From Marinibacterium profundimaris (GTDB lineage Bacteria > Pseudomonadota > Alphaproteobacteria > Rhodobacterales > Rhodobacteraceae), in NCBI RefSeq assembly GCF_002210095.1, contig NZ_AQQR01000004.1:1-64000 (forward strand): a stretch of DNA of 64,000 nucleotides, read 5' to 3'. The notes under the pieces were generated by a model. The model was not told where the DNA came from, ran no database searches, and worked only from the letters and a program-made list of their open reading frames with translations. Of this stretch, positions 24,885-33,853 are shown in pieces. Position numbers and translations under genes: made by a program. How positions within the stretch are numbered: position 1 is the stretch's first letter; each line of letters begins with the position of its first letter.

Positions 24885-25613
24885 TCAGAGGATCCAGCCG
24901 AAGGCGCGCTTCAGCTCTTCCGTCCCGCCCGTCTCGAACCAGCGACCATGGGCGAGGATCACCCGTTCCGGCCCCCAGTCGATCATCTGCCGCACTGCGG
25001 CTTCCAGCTGCTCATGGCCATCGCGAAAGGTCGCCCGCATGTCCTTCGGCATGGAGCCGTGCGGATCCAGGATCCCCACCATCCGCAGCAGCGGCCACAT
25101 CAGCAAGGGCATGTTTTCCCGTTCGAAATTCTCGATCAGGTCGGTCAGGATCAGGGTCCGCGTGGCGTGGTGGAAGAACACCGCCTCGCGGTGGGTGGAA
25201 CTGCCCTCGACGATCATCTGGTCGATCTCGCCGGCCCAGTCGTCCGGCGCATCCTGGCCCAGCCGGTGGTCGATATGCAGCTCCATCCCCTTTGCCTGCG
25301 CCCGCCGCGCGACGCCCGGCGCGGCCCAGGTCGTGACCCCGGGAAAAGCCGCCTGCCACTCCGTCAGATAGGCGTAATGGATCCAGTTCGGCGCCACCAG
25401 GTGCCGCACCGGCCCCAGCTCGGCCACCTCGGCGCGCAGGCTTTCGGTCAGACGCGTCGGCGAATGGACCCAGATATTGCCGGACCTCAGACGGATCACC
25501 GTGGCGCGGGTCGAAAACGGCACCCCGTAGAACCGGATCGCGGGCCCGTCGATCAGCCAGACCCCGAAGACCACCGGTTTCAGCGTGTTGAGGGGCTCGT
25601 ATCCGGTTGTCAT
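24885..25613 (-). CDS. DUF4336 metallo-beta-lactamase-like protein
   Basis: A 242-residue member of DUF4336, a degenerate metallo-hydrolase fold. Family marks are IWVHSPTRLT, HLVAPNWIHYAYLTEWQ, the FFHHATRTLILTDLIEN segment (His and Asp placed like metal ligands) and ILAHGRWF. No enzymatic activity is established for the family. Transcribed alone, after a 155-bp gap from lysK. Confidence 0.85.
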   Translation of the reverse strand: MTTGYEPLNTLKPVVFGVWLIDGPAIRFYGVPFSTRATVIRLRSGNIWVHSPTRLTESLRAEVAELGPVRHLVAPNWIHYAYLTEWQAAFPGVTTWAAPGVARRAQAKGMELHIDHRLGQDAPDDWAGEIDQMIVEGSSTHREAVFFHHATRTLILTDLIENFERENMPLLMWPLLRMVGILDPHGSMPKDMRATFRDGHEQLEAAVRQMIDWGPERVILAHGRWFETGGTEELKRAFGWIL

Positions 25614-25769
25614 CGCTGCCTGCTGCCCTTCGGGATCAGCCCCAGATTACCAGATTCGCGTGAACCGACTCATGACAGGCTCCGGACAATTCGATACGTG
25701 CGTGCCGCTTTCCCGCAGCCCACGGCCCCGCCCCGGACCGGAAGATCCGGCCCGAAGCGGCGCGCGGGC

Positions 25770-27344
25770 TCAGGCGAATTCGCCCGACAGCGCCTGATCG
25801 ATCAGCGCCACGGTCTCGTCCACGCCGTAAAGCGCGATGAACCCGCCAAAGCGCGGACCCTGCGACGCGCCCAAGAGCACCTCGTAGAGCGCGGTGAACC
25901 AGGCGCGCAGCGGGTCGAACTTGTCGCGGCCCACGGCATAGACCACCGATTGCAACGCCTCGTCGTCGAGCGGCCCGTCATAGGCCTTCAGCGCATCGCG
26001 CAGCTCTTCCAGGGCCGCGCGCTCGGCTTCGGTCGGCGCGCGGAAGACCTTCTTGGGCTTCACGAAATCGTTGTAGTAGCGCACCGCGAAGCCGGCGGCC
26101 TGGTCCAACTGCGGATTGCCCTCGGGCGAGGCATCCGGCGCGTAACGGCGGATGAAGCCCCAAAGCGTCTCCTTGTCCTCGGCGCCCGACACCGAGGCCA
26201 GGTTCAGCAGCATCGAGAACGGCACCACCATGTCCGACACCGGCACGTTGTGGCCGTGGATGTGGAACACCGGGTTGGCCATCCGCCCCTTGGCATCCTG
26301 GTCGGCATAGGCGCGCAGCTGCTGGTGATATTCGTCCATCGCCTTCGGGATGACATCAAAATGCAGCCGCTTCGCGGTCTTGGGCTTCAGGTACATGAAA
26401 TAGGACAGCGATTCGGTCGAGGCATAGGTCAGCCATTCGTCGATCGAGATGCCGTTGCCCGAGCTCTTCGAGATCTTCTGCCCCTTGTCGTCAAGGAACA
26501 GCTCATAGGTGAAATGCTCGGGCTTGCGGCCGCCCAGGATCTCGCAGATCCGGTCGTAGATCGGCGTGTTGGTCGAATGGTCCTTGCCGTACATCTCGAA
26601 ATCGACGTCCAGCGCCGCCCAGCGGGCGCCGAAATCGGGCTTCCACTGCAGCTTCACGTTGCCGCCCGTGACCGGCAGGGTCCATTCGCGGCCCTCTTCG
26701 TCGTCGAAGGTGATCGTGTAATCATCCTTGTTGACCGACTTCATCGGCACATATAGCACGCGCCCCGTCTCGGGGTGGATCGGCAGGAAGATCGAATAGG
26801 TCTGCTGACGCTCCTCGCGCAGCGATTTCAGCATGACCTTCATCACGTCGTCGTATTTCTCGACCGCCCGCTTCAGGACCTCGTCGAACTGGCCGGTCTT
26901 GTAGAATTCGGTCGCGGAGTAGAATTCGTATTCGAACCCGAAGGTGTCGAGGAACCGCCGCAGCATGGCGTTGTTGTGGTGGCCGAAGCTCTCGAATTCC
27001 TCGAACGGGTCCGGCACGGCGGTCAGCGGCCGCTGCAGGTTCTCCTTCAGCAGCTCCTGATTCGGCACGTTGCCCGGCACCTTGCGCATGCCGTCCATGT
27101 CGTCGGAAAAGCAGATCAAGCGCGTGGGAATGTCCGAGATCACCTCGAACGCGCGGCGGATCATCGTGGTCCGCAGGACCTCGCCGAAGGTGCCGATATG
27201 CGGCAGACCGCTCGGGCCATACCCGGTCTCGAACAGCACGTGCCCCTTCTCCGGCGGCGCCTTCTCGTAGCGTTTGAGCAACCGGCGCGCTTCTTCGAAA
27301 GGCCAGGCTTTGGAAGCAAGTGCGGCATCGCGCAGGTCGGACAT
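25770..27344 (-). CDS. lysK: Lysyl-tRNA synthetase, class I
   Basis: A 524-residue class I LysRS, typical of archaea and many alphaproteobacteria in place of the common class II enzyme. The HIGH-type motif is HIGTF (residues 49-53) after GYGPSGLP, and the KMSKS-type motif is KISKSSGNG. The C-terminal helical domain is complete. Two ATGs lie close together. I chose 27344 because GGAG is six bases before it and abuts the other. A GC palindrome at 27371-27386 lies in the leader. Confidence 0.95.
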   Translation of the reverse strand: MSDLRDAALASKAWPFEEARRLLKRYEKAPPEKGHVLFETGYGPSGLPHIGTFGEVLRTTMIRRAFEVISDIPTRLICFSDDMDGMRKVPGNVPNQELLKENLQRPLTAVPDPFEEFESFGHHNNAMLRRFLDTFGFEYEFYSATEFYKTGQFDEVLKRAVEKYDDVMKVMLKSLREERQQTYSIFLPIHPETGRVLYVPMKSVNKDDYTITFDDEEGREWTLPVTGGNVKLQWKPDFGARWAALDVDFEMYGKDHSTNTPIYDRICEILGGRKPEHFTYELFLDDKGQKISKSSGNGISIDEWLTYASTESLSYFMYLKPKTAKRLHFDVIPKAMDEYHQQLRAYADQDAKGRMANPVFHIHGHNVPVSDMVVPFSMLLNLASVSGAEDKETLWGFIRRYAPDASPEGNPQLDQAAGFAVRYYNDFVKPKKVFRAPTEAERAALEELRDALKAYDGPLDDEALQSVVYAVGRDKFDPLRAWFTALYEVLLGASQGPRFGGFIALYGVDETVALIDQALSGEFA

Positions 27345-27370
27345 ATTCATCTCCACGGAAAAAGGGGCCG

Positions 27371-27386
27371 GCGGGGGATCCCCCGC
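27371..27386. promoter_or_regulatory. GC palindrome in the lysK leader
   Basis: GCGGGGGATCCCCCGC is a perfect 16-bp palindrome 27 bp upstream of the lysK start. On the minus strand it is followed by CGGCCCCTTTTT, so it could act as a hairpin/attenuator. No leader peptide or T-box was recognised. Confidence 0.3.
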
Positions 27387-27478
27387 TGACAGCGCGGCTT
27401 GCCTATTGTAAGCCCGGGCGGGCGTCAATATTTTGCGCACCCAATGACCAGGCCCGAAGGATGAGCCCAAGGATGAGC

Positions 27479-27904
27479 ATGGAAGCCCAGAACCCCGACA
27501 GCCTGATGAGCGCGCAGGATTGCCTCGTGGCCCTCATGGTGGCCATTTCCGCTTCGGACGAAAACATCCGGACCGCCGAGCTGGTCAAGATCCAGTCGGC
27601 CGTGAACATGCTTCCGGTCTTCGCGGATTACGATATCGACCGGCTGAACACGGTCAGCCAGATCGTCTTCGACCTGTTCGAACAGGAAGACGGGCTGGAC
27701 GCGCTGTTCGGCCTGATCCGGGAAAACCTGCCGGAGCGCCTGAACGAAACGGCCTATGCGCTGGCCTGCGACGTGGCCGCGGCCGACGGCAACCTGGCCG
27801 AGACAGAGCTGCGGCTGCTGGAAGAAATGCGCTATGAGCTGGAGCTTGACCGGCTGCATGCCGCCGCCATCGAACGCGGCGCCCGGGCCCGTCACCTGAC
27901 CTGA
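27479..27904 (+). CDS. TerB-like (tellurite-resistance TerB fold) protein
   Basis: A 141-residue all-helical protein. Two acidic repeats typical of TerB-fold proteins are visible: [18 protein letters not shown] and [20 protein letters not shown]. TerB-like domains bind metals or act as scaffolds; linkage to tellurite is not implied. ATGs at 27461 and 27473 are also in frame; 27479 is best placed relative to AAGGA. It diverges from lysK. Confidence 0.8.
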   Translation: MEAQNPDSLMSAQDCLVALMVAISASDENIRTAELVKIQSAVNMLPVFADYDIDRLNTVSQIVFDLFEQEDGLDALFGLIRENLPERLNETAYALACDVAAADGNLAETELRLLEEMRYELELDRLHAAAIERGARARHLT

Positions 27905-27956
27905 TCCGCCTCCAGAAGACCGCGAGCCTCCGCGCGGCGGGCCGTGGTCCGGGCGC

Positions 27957-27972
27957 GGGGTGGGCGGGCGGG
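27957..27972 (+). repeat. G-quadruplex-type motif, copy 1
   Basis: GGGGTGGGCGGGCGGG, four G runs with single-base loops, followed by AGC. It lies between convergent genes (stops at 27904 and 28004). Near-identical motifs occur at 40958 and 46803, also between convergent genes. Confidence 0.75.
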
Positions 27973-28003
27973 AGCAACCGGGCCGCGGCGCGCCGCGCGG
28001 GGA

Positions 28004-29500
28004 TCAGCTGCCGTACAGCAGCCCCCAGCGTTCGATCAGCGCGCTTTGCATCCGTTTCGACGTGCCGTTCCAGCCGCGCGCGCCTTCGGGCCGTTCCGAT
28101 CCGGCGGCCACGGCCTGCGCCCTGCGGTCGGTATCGGCGGTCAGGATGGCAAAGGCCAGTTCGGTCCCGTCCTGCGCCGTCATGAACCCGGCCAGCGCCG
28201 AGACGAAGAACAGCGTCCCGGTCTTCGCATCCACCTTGATCGGATGATTCTGCACCGTCCGGCCCTGGCTGTCGCGCAGGTCGATCCGCTTCAGCAGCGG
28301 CCGCAGCTTCCCCGCCTTGCGCACCGTCACCAGCGCCGAGGTCAGGTCGCGCGCCGTCATCCGGCTGTCGACGCCCAGGCCCGAATGATCGACCAGCAGC
28401 GAGCCGGTCATGCCCAGTTGCGCGGCGGCCCAGTCGCTCATCGCGCGCGCCGAGTCGGCCAGCGATCCCGGCCGCCCGCCCCGCGCCACGGTGGCCGACA
28501 GGCCGACCATCTCGGCGGTCAGGTTGGTGGACCATTTCAGCATGTCGCGCAGGATCCGGGTCAGCGGGTCCGAGCGGTGAACGACCAGCTCGGTCGCGCC
28601 CTGCCCGGCGCCCGGCCGCATCTGCGCGGGCCCAAGCACGATGCCATGGCTGCGCGCCAGGGTGCGGAACACGTCGCCGGCATAGGCCCCCGGGCGCCGC
28701 ACCGGCAGCCAGCGCGCACCGCCGTTGCCAAGCGCCCCGCGCGCCACCGTCCAGTCGTCGATACCGTCGCGATCGGCATAGGTGTAGACCGGCAGCGACC
28801 GGTCGGCCACGCGCATCCGCGCCATGGTCACGTCCGGCCTGTAGCGGTCGGACCGGGCATCCATCGAGATCGCATAGCCCGACCCGCCCAGGCGCCATTC
28901 GAAATGCACCCGGTTGTAGTTCAGCGCGATGCCCGACACCGCCGGGCTGTAACCCACATGATCCAGCTGTTCGGGGTCGATGGTGGGGACATAGGGAAAC
29001 AGGCCCTCGTCCACGATGAAATCGCCCCTCACCTCGCGGATCCCGGCCTGCTTGAGGTTCGCGGCCATGGTCGCCAGCGCATCGGTGTCCAGCGTCGGAT
29101 CGCCGCCGCCCAGCAGCACCAGATCGCCCCGCAGCACCCCGTCCTGCACCGGGCCCGTCGCCATCAGCCGCGTGTCGAACCGGTAATCGGGCCCCAGCGC
29201 ATCCAGCGCATAAAGCGCGGTCAGGGACTTGGTGACGCTCGCCGGGGGCAGCCCGCGGGCCGGGTTCAGATCCTCCAGCACCAGCCCGGTCTTCACATCG
29301 GCAACCGAAAGCGAGACATCCCCGCTCAGCCGGTATCCGGCGACCAGGGATTCGACCCCGCCCAGGGTGATGGCCAGCAGGTCATCGCCCCGCGCCACGG
29401 GTCTGAGCGAGCGCGAAGGCGCGTTTGCAAAGGCCGGCCCGCACAGCGCGAGTGCCGCCCCGCCTGTCAGGGCAAACCGTCGGGAAACAAGCCGTTTCAT
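28004..29500 (-). CDS. dacB: D-alanyl-D-alanine carboxypeptidase/endopeptidase (PBP4 type)
   Basis: A 498-residue class C low-molecular-weight penicillin-binding protein, periplasmic. A signal peptide (MKRLVSRRFALTGGAALAL) is followed by the active-site SxxK with S88 (PPASVTKS), the SxN motif (KWSTNLTAE) and KTG (DAKTGTLFF). The insertion between SxxK and SxN is of PBP4 size. It trims or cuts peptidoglycan cross-links. Stand-alone gene; nadD lies 218 bp upstream. Confidence 0.93.
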   Translation of the reverse strand: MKRLVSRRFALTGGAALALCGPAFANAPSRSLRPVARGDDLLAITLGGVESLVAGYRLSGDVSLSVADVKTGLVLEDLNPARGLPPASVTKSLTALYALDALGPDYRFDTRLMATGPVQDGVLRGDLVLLGGGDPTLDTDALATMAANLKQAGIREVRGDFIVDEGLFPYVPTIDPEQLDHVGYSPAVSGIALNYNRVHFEWRLGGSGYAISMDARSDRYRPDVTMARMRVADRSLPVYTYADRDGIDDWTVARGALGNGGARWLPVRRPGAYAGDVFRTLARSHGIVLGPAQMRPGAGQGATELVVHRSDPLTRILRDMLKWSTNLTAEMVGLSATVARGGRPGSLADSARAMSDWAAAQLGMTGSLLVDHSGLGVDSRMTARDLTSALVTVRKAGKLRPLLKRIDLRDSQGRTVQNHPIKVDAKTGTLFFVSALAGFMTAQDGTELAFAILTADTDRRAQAVAAGSERPEGARGWNGTSKRMQSALIERWGLLYGS

Positions 29501-29718
29501 GGCGCCACTAAACAGGAGCTTCCCGGGGCGAACAACCGAAAAACCCGTGACATTCGAACGGTCCCCACCCCGATTGCGGCCACCGTGTCACAACCCTGCC
29601 AGGGCGGCCGTTCGGCGTGCCCCCCGCGCGTTTACCGCCCCGGATACCGCTGCTTTCACGCGCCGCATGCGCAACGTCCCGGCGGCCCGCGACGGCTTCC
29701 GCCACGCGGTGCCGGCCC

Positions 29719-30321
29719 TCACGCCCTCCAATCGCCGCGCGCCCGGATCGCCGAGGACGACAGGTCCATCATCGGCACGTTCACGAAACACCAGGCCGGC
29801 GGCACCGAGCGGGCCAGCAGATGGCTGTCCTGCGCCGCCAGCCTGCGCCGGGCATAGAGCCGCGCCGCCGGCGACATCCGGGCCGAAATCCGGTCTCCCG
29901 GCCGGGCCAGCACGCCGACCGGCACGGTGTCCATGATGACCCGCCAGTCCCGCCACTTGTGGAACGACGCCAGGTTGTCCGCGCCCATCAGCCAGACGAA
30001 GTGCACGCCCGGGTACAGCTCCTGCAGGGCCGCGATCGTCTCGGCCGTGACCCGCGTGCCCAGCCGCGCCTCGATATCGGTGATGGTGACGCGCGGATGC
30101 TGCATGATCTCGCGACAGGCCTCCAGCCGGGCGGCGATCGGTGCCGGGCCGCGCGCCTTCAGCGGATTGCCGGGCGAGACCAGCCACCAGGCGCGGTCCA
30201 GCCCGAAGGCGCGCAACGCCTCGCGGGTGATATGGACGTGGCCCGCGTGCGGCGGATCGAACGATCCGCCCAGCAGACCGACGGCCAACCCCGGGCGCAG
30301 AAAGGGATATCCAGCTTTCAT
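29719..30321 (-). CDS. nadD: Nicotinate-nucleotide adenylyltransferase
   Basis: A 200-residue nucleotidyltransferase of NAD synthesis that converts nicotinate mononucleotide to its adenine dinucleotide. The N-terminal [14 protein letters not shown] holds the H-x-G-H motif. [14 protein letters not shown] and the C-terminal [11 protein letters not shown] (the ISSTxIR-type motif) are typical. NadE, the next enzyme of the pathway, is also in this window at 48584-50242. No clear operon partner. Confidence 0.95.
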   Translation of the reverse strand: MKAGYPFLRPGLAVGLLGGSFDPPHAGHVHITREALRAFGLDRAWWLVSPGNPLKARGPAPIAARLEACREIMQHPRVTITDIEARLGTRVTAETIAALQELYPGVHFVWLMGADNLASFHKWRDWRVIMDTVPVGVLARPGDRISARMSPAARLYARRRLAAQDSHLLARSVPPAWCFVNVPMMDLSSSAIRARGDWRA

Positions 30322-30588
30322 CGCGCCTCACCTGTGGCAAGAACCGCGGCCAAGTCAATCTTTCCCGGCCCCTGCGCCTGCCCTTTTCCGCCGCGGCCCG
30401 CGTCCCCTGCGTATCTCGCGGACTGCCCCGGCACCGCCCACGGGCGCCGCCGGCGGCCTGTGACCCCGGTAACACCGGCACGATCGGCGTTTTCCGCCTG
30501 ACATTGCGCATGCGCCGATTGCGCTTGCCCCGCACGAAAGCTACATCCCCGTGAAACCCAAGCACGTAACCCAACGACGGAGGGATCG

Positions 30589-32244
30589 ATGGCAGCCTAT
30601 CAATACGTCTATCACATGGACGGTGTCTCCAAGACCTATCCCGGGGGCAAGAAGTGCTTCGAGAACATCCGACTGAACTTCCTGCCCGGCGTGAAGATCG
30701 GCGTCGTGGGGGTCAACGGGTCGGGTAAATCCACCCTGATGCGGATCATGGCCGGCATCGACAAGGATTTCTCGGGCGAGGCCTGGTCCGCCGAGGGCGC
30801 CAAGGTCGGATACCTCCCGCAGGAGCCGGAACTGGACCCGACCCTGACGGTGCGCGAGAACGTCATGCTCGGCGTGGCCGAGAAGAAGGCCATCCTCGAC
30901 CGCTACAACGAAGTGGCGATGAACTATTCCGAGGAAACCGCCGAGGAGATGGCGGAACTGCAGGACAAGATCGACAGCGAGAACCTGTGGGATCTCGATT
31001 CACAGATCGACGTCTCGCTCGAAGCGCTGCGCTGCCCGCCGGACGATGCCGACGTGACGACGCTGTCTGGTGGCGAGAAACGCCGCGTGGCGCTGTGCAA
31101 GCTGCTGCTTGAACAGCCCGACATGCTGCTGCTCGACGAACCGACGAACCATCTGGACGCGGAAACCATCGCCTGGCTGCAGCAGCACCTGATCGACTAC
31201 AAGGGCACGATCCTGATCGTGACCCACGACCGCTATTTCCTCGACGACATCACCGGCTGGATCCTCGAACTGGATCGCGGCCGGGGCATCCCCTACGAAG
31301 GCAATTACTCGGCCTGGCTGGAGCAGAAGGCCAAGCGTCTGGAGCAGGAAGCGCGCGAGGACAAGTCGCGGCAGAAGACGCTGGAACGCGAGCTGGACTG
31401 GATGCGGCAGGGCCAGAAGGCGCGGCAGGCCAAGTCCAAGGCGCGGATTGCGGCCTACAACGACCTGGCCAACCAGTCCGAGCGCGAGAGGATCGCGCGC
31501 GCGCAGATCGTCATCCCGGCCTCGCAGCGTCTGGGCGGCAAGGTGATCGAGGTCGACCACCTGACCAAGGCCTATGGTGACAAGCTGCTGATCGAGGATC
31601 TGACCTTCTCGTTGCCGCCCGGTGGCATCGTCGGCGTGATCGGCCCAAACGGCGCCGGCAAATCGACGCTGTTCCGGATGCTGACCGGACAGGAACAGCC
31701 CGACGCGGGCACCGTCGAATTCGGTGACACGGTCGACCTGTCCTATGTCGACCAGTCGCGCGATGACCTGAACGCGAATGAGACCGTGTGGGAAGCGATC
31801 TCGGGCGGGGCGGAAATCATCGAACTGGGCGACGCCCAGGTGAATTCCCGCGCCTATTGCTCGTCGTTCAACTTCAAGGGCGGCGACCAGCAGAAGAAGG
31901 TCGGCCTGCTGTCGGGCGGGGAACGCAACCGGGTCCACATGGCGCGGCTTCTGAAGGCCGGCGGCAACGTGCTGCTGCTCGACGAACCGACCAACGACCT
32001 GGACGTGGAAACCCTGCGCGCGCTCGAAGACGCGCTGACGGAATTCGCCGGCTGCGTGGTGGTGATCTCGCACGACCGCTTCTTCCTCGACCGGATCTGC
32101 ACCCATATCCTGGCCTTCGAAGGCGAGGGGCACGTGGAGTGGTTCGAAGGCAACTTCGAGGATTACGAAGAGGACAAGAAGCGCCGGCTGGGCCCGGACG
32201 CACTGGAACCCAAGCGGCTGAAATACAAGAAGTTCGCCCGCTGA
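30589..32244 (+). CDS. ettA: Energy-dependent translational throttle ATPase EttA (ABC-F)
   Basis: A 551-residue ABC-F protein with two nucleotide-binding domains. Walker A motifs are GVNGSGKST and GPNGAGKST; signatures are LSGGEKRRVA and LSGGERNRVH; both Walker B motifs end LLLDEPTNxLD. The arm and linker regions (KSRQKTLERELDWMRQG) match EttA. EttA binds the ribosomal E site and gates the first elongation steps according to ATP level. GGAGGG precedes the start. Eleven bases after the stop the REP pair begins. Confidence 0.96.
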   Translation: MAAYQYVYHMDGVSKTYPGGKKCFENIRLNFLPGVKIGVVGVNGSGKSTLMRIMAGIDKDFSGEAWSAEGAKVGYLPQEPELDPTLTVRENVMLGVAEKKAILDRYNEVAMNYSEETAEEMAELQDKIDSENLWDLDSQIDVSLEALRCPPDDADVTTLSGGEKRRVALCKLLLEQPDMLLLDEPTNHLDAETIAWLQQHLIDYKGTILIVTHDRYFLDDITGWILELDRGRGIPYEGNYSAWLEQKAKRLEQEAREDKSRQKTLERELDWMRQGQKARQAKSKARIAAYNDLANQSERERIARAQIVIPASQRLGGKVIEVDHLTKAYGDKLLIEDLTFSLPPGGIVGVIGPNGAGKSTLFRMLTGQEQPDAGTVEFGDTVDLSYVDQSRDDLNANETVWEAISGGAEIIELGDAQVNSRAYCSSFNFKGGDQQKKVGLLSGGERNRVHMARLLKAGGNVLLLDEPTNDLDVETLRALEDALTEFAGCVVVISHDRFFLDRICTHILAFEGEGHVEWFEGNFEDYEEDKKRRLGPDALEPKRLKYKKFAR

Positions 32245-32254
32245 GCCGCGTCAT

Positions 32255-32380
32255 GTAGGGTGGGTTTCCAACCCACCTTGCACCGCCTCCGTCACGCAAT
32301 CGCACCGTCCCTCCCTCTTCCGGCCGGTGCGAAAAGCCCGCCCCGGGCACCCCGGGCGGTGGGTTGAAAACCCACCCTAC
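32255..32380. repeat. REPIN: two REP palindromes in inverted orientation
   Basis: REP 1 (32255-32277) reads GTAGGGTGGGTTTCCAACCC plus ACC on the plus strand. REP 2 (32358-32380) is the same motif on the minus strand, with TGAAA in its loop. Together they form a roughly 126-bp inverted pair between ettA and the RAYT gene. REP 2 contains the RAYT stop codon. Confidence 0.85.
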
Positions 32381-32973
32381 GCCACCCATCGGCCTTCCCG
32401 GATTTCCCGGTGGATCGAGGAACAGACCCAGTCTTCCGGCCGCGCCACTAGCCCGTGTGTCACCGGGTCCACGTGGCAATAGCGCAGGATCTCCGCATGC
32501 TCGGCCGGCCCGCGCACGTGATGCTCCCAGAACCGCCTCTGCCAGATGCCCGCATCCTTCTTGGCAACCTTGCTCGGCGACCGCTCGGCCCGCAGCCGCT
32601 CCACCTCCAGCAGCTCCGTCCCCGCCCCGGCCTCCTGCCGTAGGGTGGGTTTCCAACCCACCGCCACCTCGCGCGCCTTCCCGGCCCGCGCCAGGATGCG
32701 CAGGTGCCGCGAAAACCGCGCCTTGATCATCCCCCAACGCTGGGAATAGTTCGCGTCGTCGCAGGGCAGCGTCCAGACCGTGTGCATGTGATCCGGCAGG
32801 ACCACCCAGGCATCGATCCCGAAGGGCCGCAGATCCCGCGTATGCGCCACCGCCTCACGCAGCAGGTCCACGTGATCGATCAGCAGCGCGCTGCCCTGCC
32901 GGGCCAGGCAGACCGTGAAAAAGACCGTCGCGCCGGCACGTCTGGGGCGAATGTAATTCGGCATGACCGGCAA
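32377..32973 (-). CDS. REP-associated tyrosine transposase (RAYT, Y1_Tnp)
   Basis: A 198-residue Y1-transposase-family protein. The HUH-type motif is H62-M-H64 in LPDHMHTVW; the likely nucleophile is Y165 in RYCHVDPVTHGLV; and GIWQRRFWEH is the conserved RAYT core motif. RAYTs are single-copy nucleases thought to spread REP palindromes. Relative to typical RAYTs there are about 35 extra residues between FSRH and ERSPSK. Nine of these (VGWKPTLRQ region, residues 104-112) are encoded by a REP copy at 32640-32662. The TAG stop lies inside another REP. Start may be 32973 or the ATG three codons in. Confidence 0.9.
   Translation of the reverse strand: MPVMPNYIRPRRAGATVFFTVCLARQGSALLIDHVDLLREAVAHTRDLRPFGIDAWVVLPDHMHTVWTLPCDDANYSQRWGMIKARFSRHLRILARAGKAREVAVGWKPTLRQEAGAGTELLEVERLRAERSPSKVAKKDAGIWQRRFWEHHVRGPAEHAEILRYCHVDPVTHGLVARPEDWVCSSIHREIREGRWVA
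32640..32662 (+). repeat. REP palindrome inside the RAYT coding sequence
   Basis: A 23-bp copy identical to REP 1 at 32255. It lies in the frame of the minus-strand RAYT gene and is read as a GWKPTL-containing peptide without breaking the frame. Confidence 0.9.
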
Positions 32974-33267
32974 ACTGCGCCCACTTGGTTAACACCCGGT
33001 GAATCGCCAATCTCCGGACAGGAGCCCCCCACCAGCCCGCATCGGGGATGGCCCAGGCCGCACCGGGTATCCCGGTTCCATCGGTTGGCAGGTCTCCGCC
33101 CCGGCCGGCCAGCACCCGATGGCTCCCGCATGGCCAACCCCAAACACCTGCCAATACCACCCTCATGGCAGGTTTCCGCCCGAGGCGCCTGTGCCCCCTG
33201 ACGCGCGCGGAACCGGCGCACTGCAGGCGGCGTTCCCCTGCCAGATGTCACATGGAGACACGCCCAG
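32974..33267. other. Region upstream of the RAYT gene, no gene seen
   Basis: About 290 bp. A short direct repeat TGGCAGGT[C/T]TCCGCCC occurs at about 33093 and 33165. No frame has both a ribosome binding site and recognisable similarity. It must contain the RAYT and DUF3309 promoters. Confidence 0.35.
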
Positions 33268-33426
33268 ATGCTCTACACCATCCTCATTGTCCTTCTGATC
33301 CTGGCCGTCATCGGCACCCTGCCGACCTGGCGCTATTCCAACGGATGGGGCTACGGGCCTGCCGGCGGCGTCGGGCTCGCGCTGCTCGTGGTGCTGATCA
33401 TCGTGCTCATGAACGGCGGCGCCTGA
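33268..33426 (+). CDS. DUF3309 membrane miniprotein
   Basis: A 52-residue protein: an N-terminal hydrophobic helix (MLYTILIVLLILAVIGTLP), a loop WRYSNGWGYGPAGG, and a second helix (GLALLVVLIIVLMNGGA). This matches DUF3309, small two-segment membrane proteins of unknown role common in proteobacteria. GGAGA stands nine bases before the ATG. Confidence 0.9.
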   Translation: MLYTILIVLLILAVIGTLPTWRYSNGWGYGPAGGVGLALLVVLIIVLMNGGA

Positions 33427-33484
33427 CCCTCCCGGAGGCCCCGCCCGGCCCCGGCGCATCCCCCCCTGACGCCGGGACACCAGG

Positions 33485-33540
33485 GCGCCGCTGCAGGAAT
33501 CACTTGCTTTTGACGGGCAACGATGTCATTGCAGCGGCGC
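33485..33540. promoter_or_regulatory. 11-bp inverted repeat upstream of the first cold-shock gene
   Basis: GCGCCGCTGCA and TGCAGCGGCGC form a perfect inverted repeat over a 34-bp spacer holding TTGACG, a possible -35 box. It may be a long-stem hairpin ending the DUF3309 transcript or an operator. Undecided. Confidence 0.35.
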
Positions 33541-33574
33541 TACTCTCTATCCTCGACCACTGTTTCCCTTCCGG

Positions 33575-33646
33575 CCTCAGTCTCGATTAGACGACGACGC
33601 CGGGCTGCCGCATAGTGCGGGCAGCATTCCATTAGGGAACATCATC
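33575..33646 (+). promoter_or_regulatory. Structured 5' leader of the first cold-shock gene
   Basis: Contains CCTCAGTCTCGATT at 33575-33588, then a hairpin (CTGCCGCA over a short loop with TGCGGGCAG), then the start region. The second cold-shock gene has the same order of elements, so this is probably a conserved cis-acting mRNA leader. Confidence 0.55.
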
Positions 33647-33853
33647 ATGGCAACTGGTACCGTGAAGTGGTTCAACACCACCAAGGGCTTCGGCTTCATC
33701 CGCCCCGACGGCGCGTCCAAGGACGTTTTCGTCCACATCTCGGCCGTCGAGCGCGCAGGCCTCACCACCCTGGAAGACAACCAGAAAGTGACCTTCGACA
33801 TCGAATCCGGCCGTGATGGCCGCGAAAGCGCGTCGAACATCGAACTGGCGTAA
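33647..33853 (+). CDS. Cold-shock protein, CspA family (copy 1)
   Basis: A 68-residue single cold-shock domain with the RNP1-like KGFGFIRPD and RNP2-like DVFVHIS motifs. These proteins bind single-stranded RNA/DNA and melt mRNA structure. It is about 70% identical by eye to the second copy 600 bp downstream, a tandem duplication. A 10-bp stem-loop (33896-33921) follows the stop and may terminate it. Confidence 0.95.
   Translation: MATGTVKWFNTTKGFGFIRPDGASKDVFVHISAVERAGLTTLEDNQKVTFDIESGRDGRESASNIELA

Noticed and set aside
33093-33180. Direct repeat TGGCAGGTYTCCGCCC as an additional degenerate REP
   Set aside because: It lacks the GTAGGG head and the self-complementary arms. Probably chance similarity.
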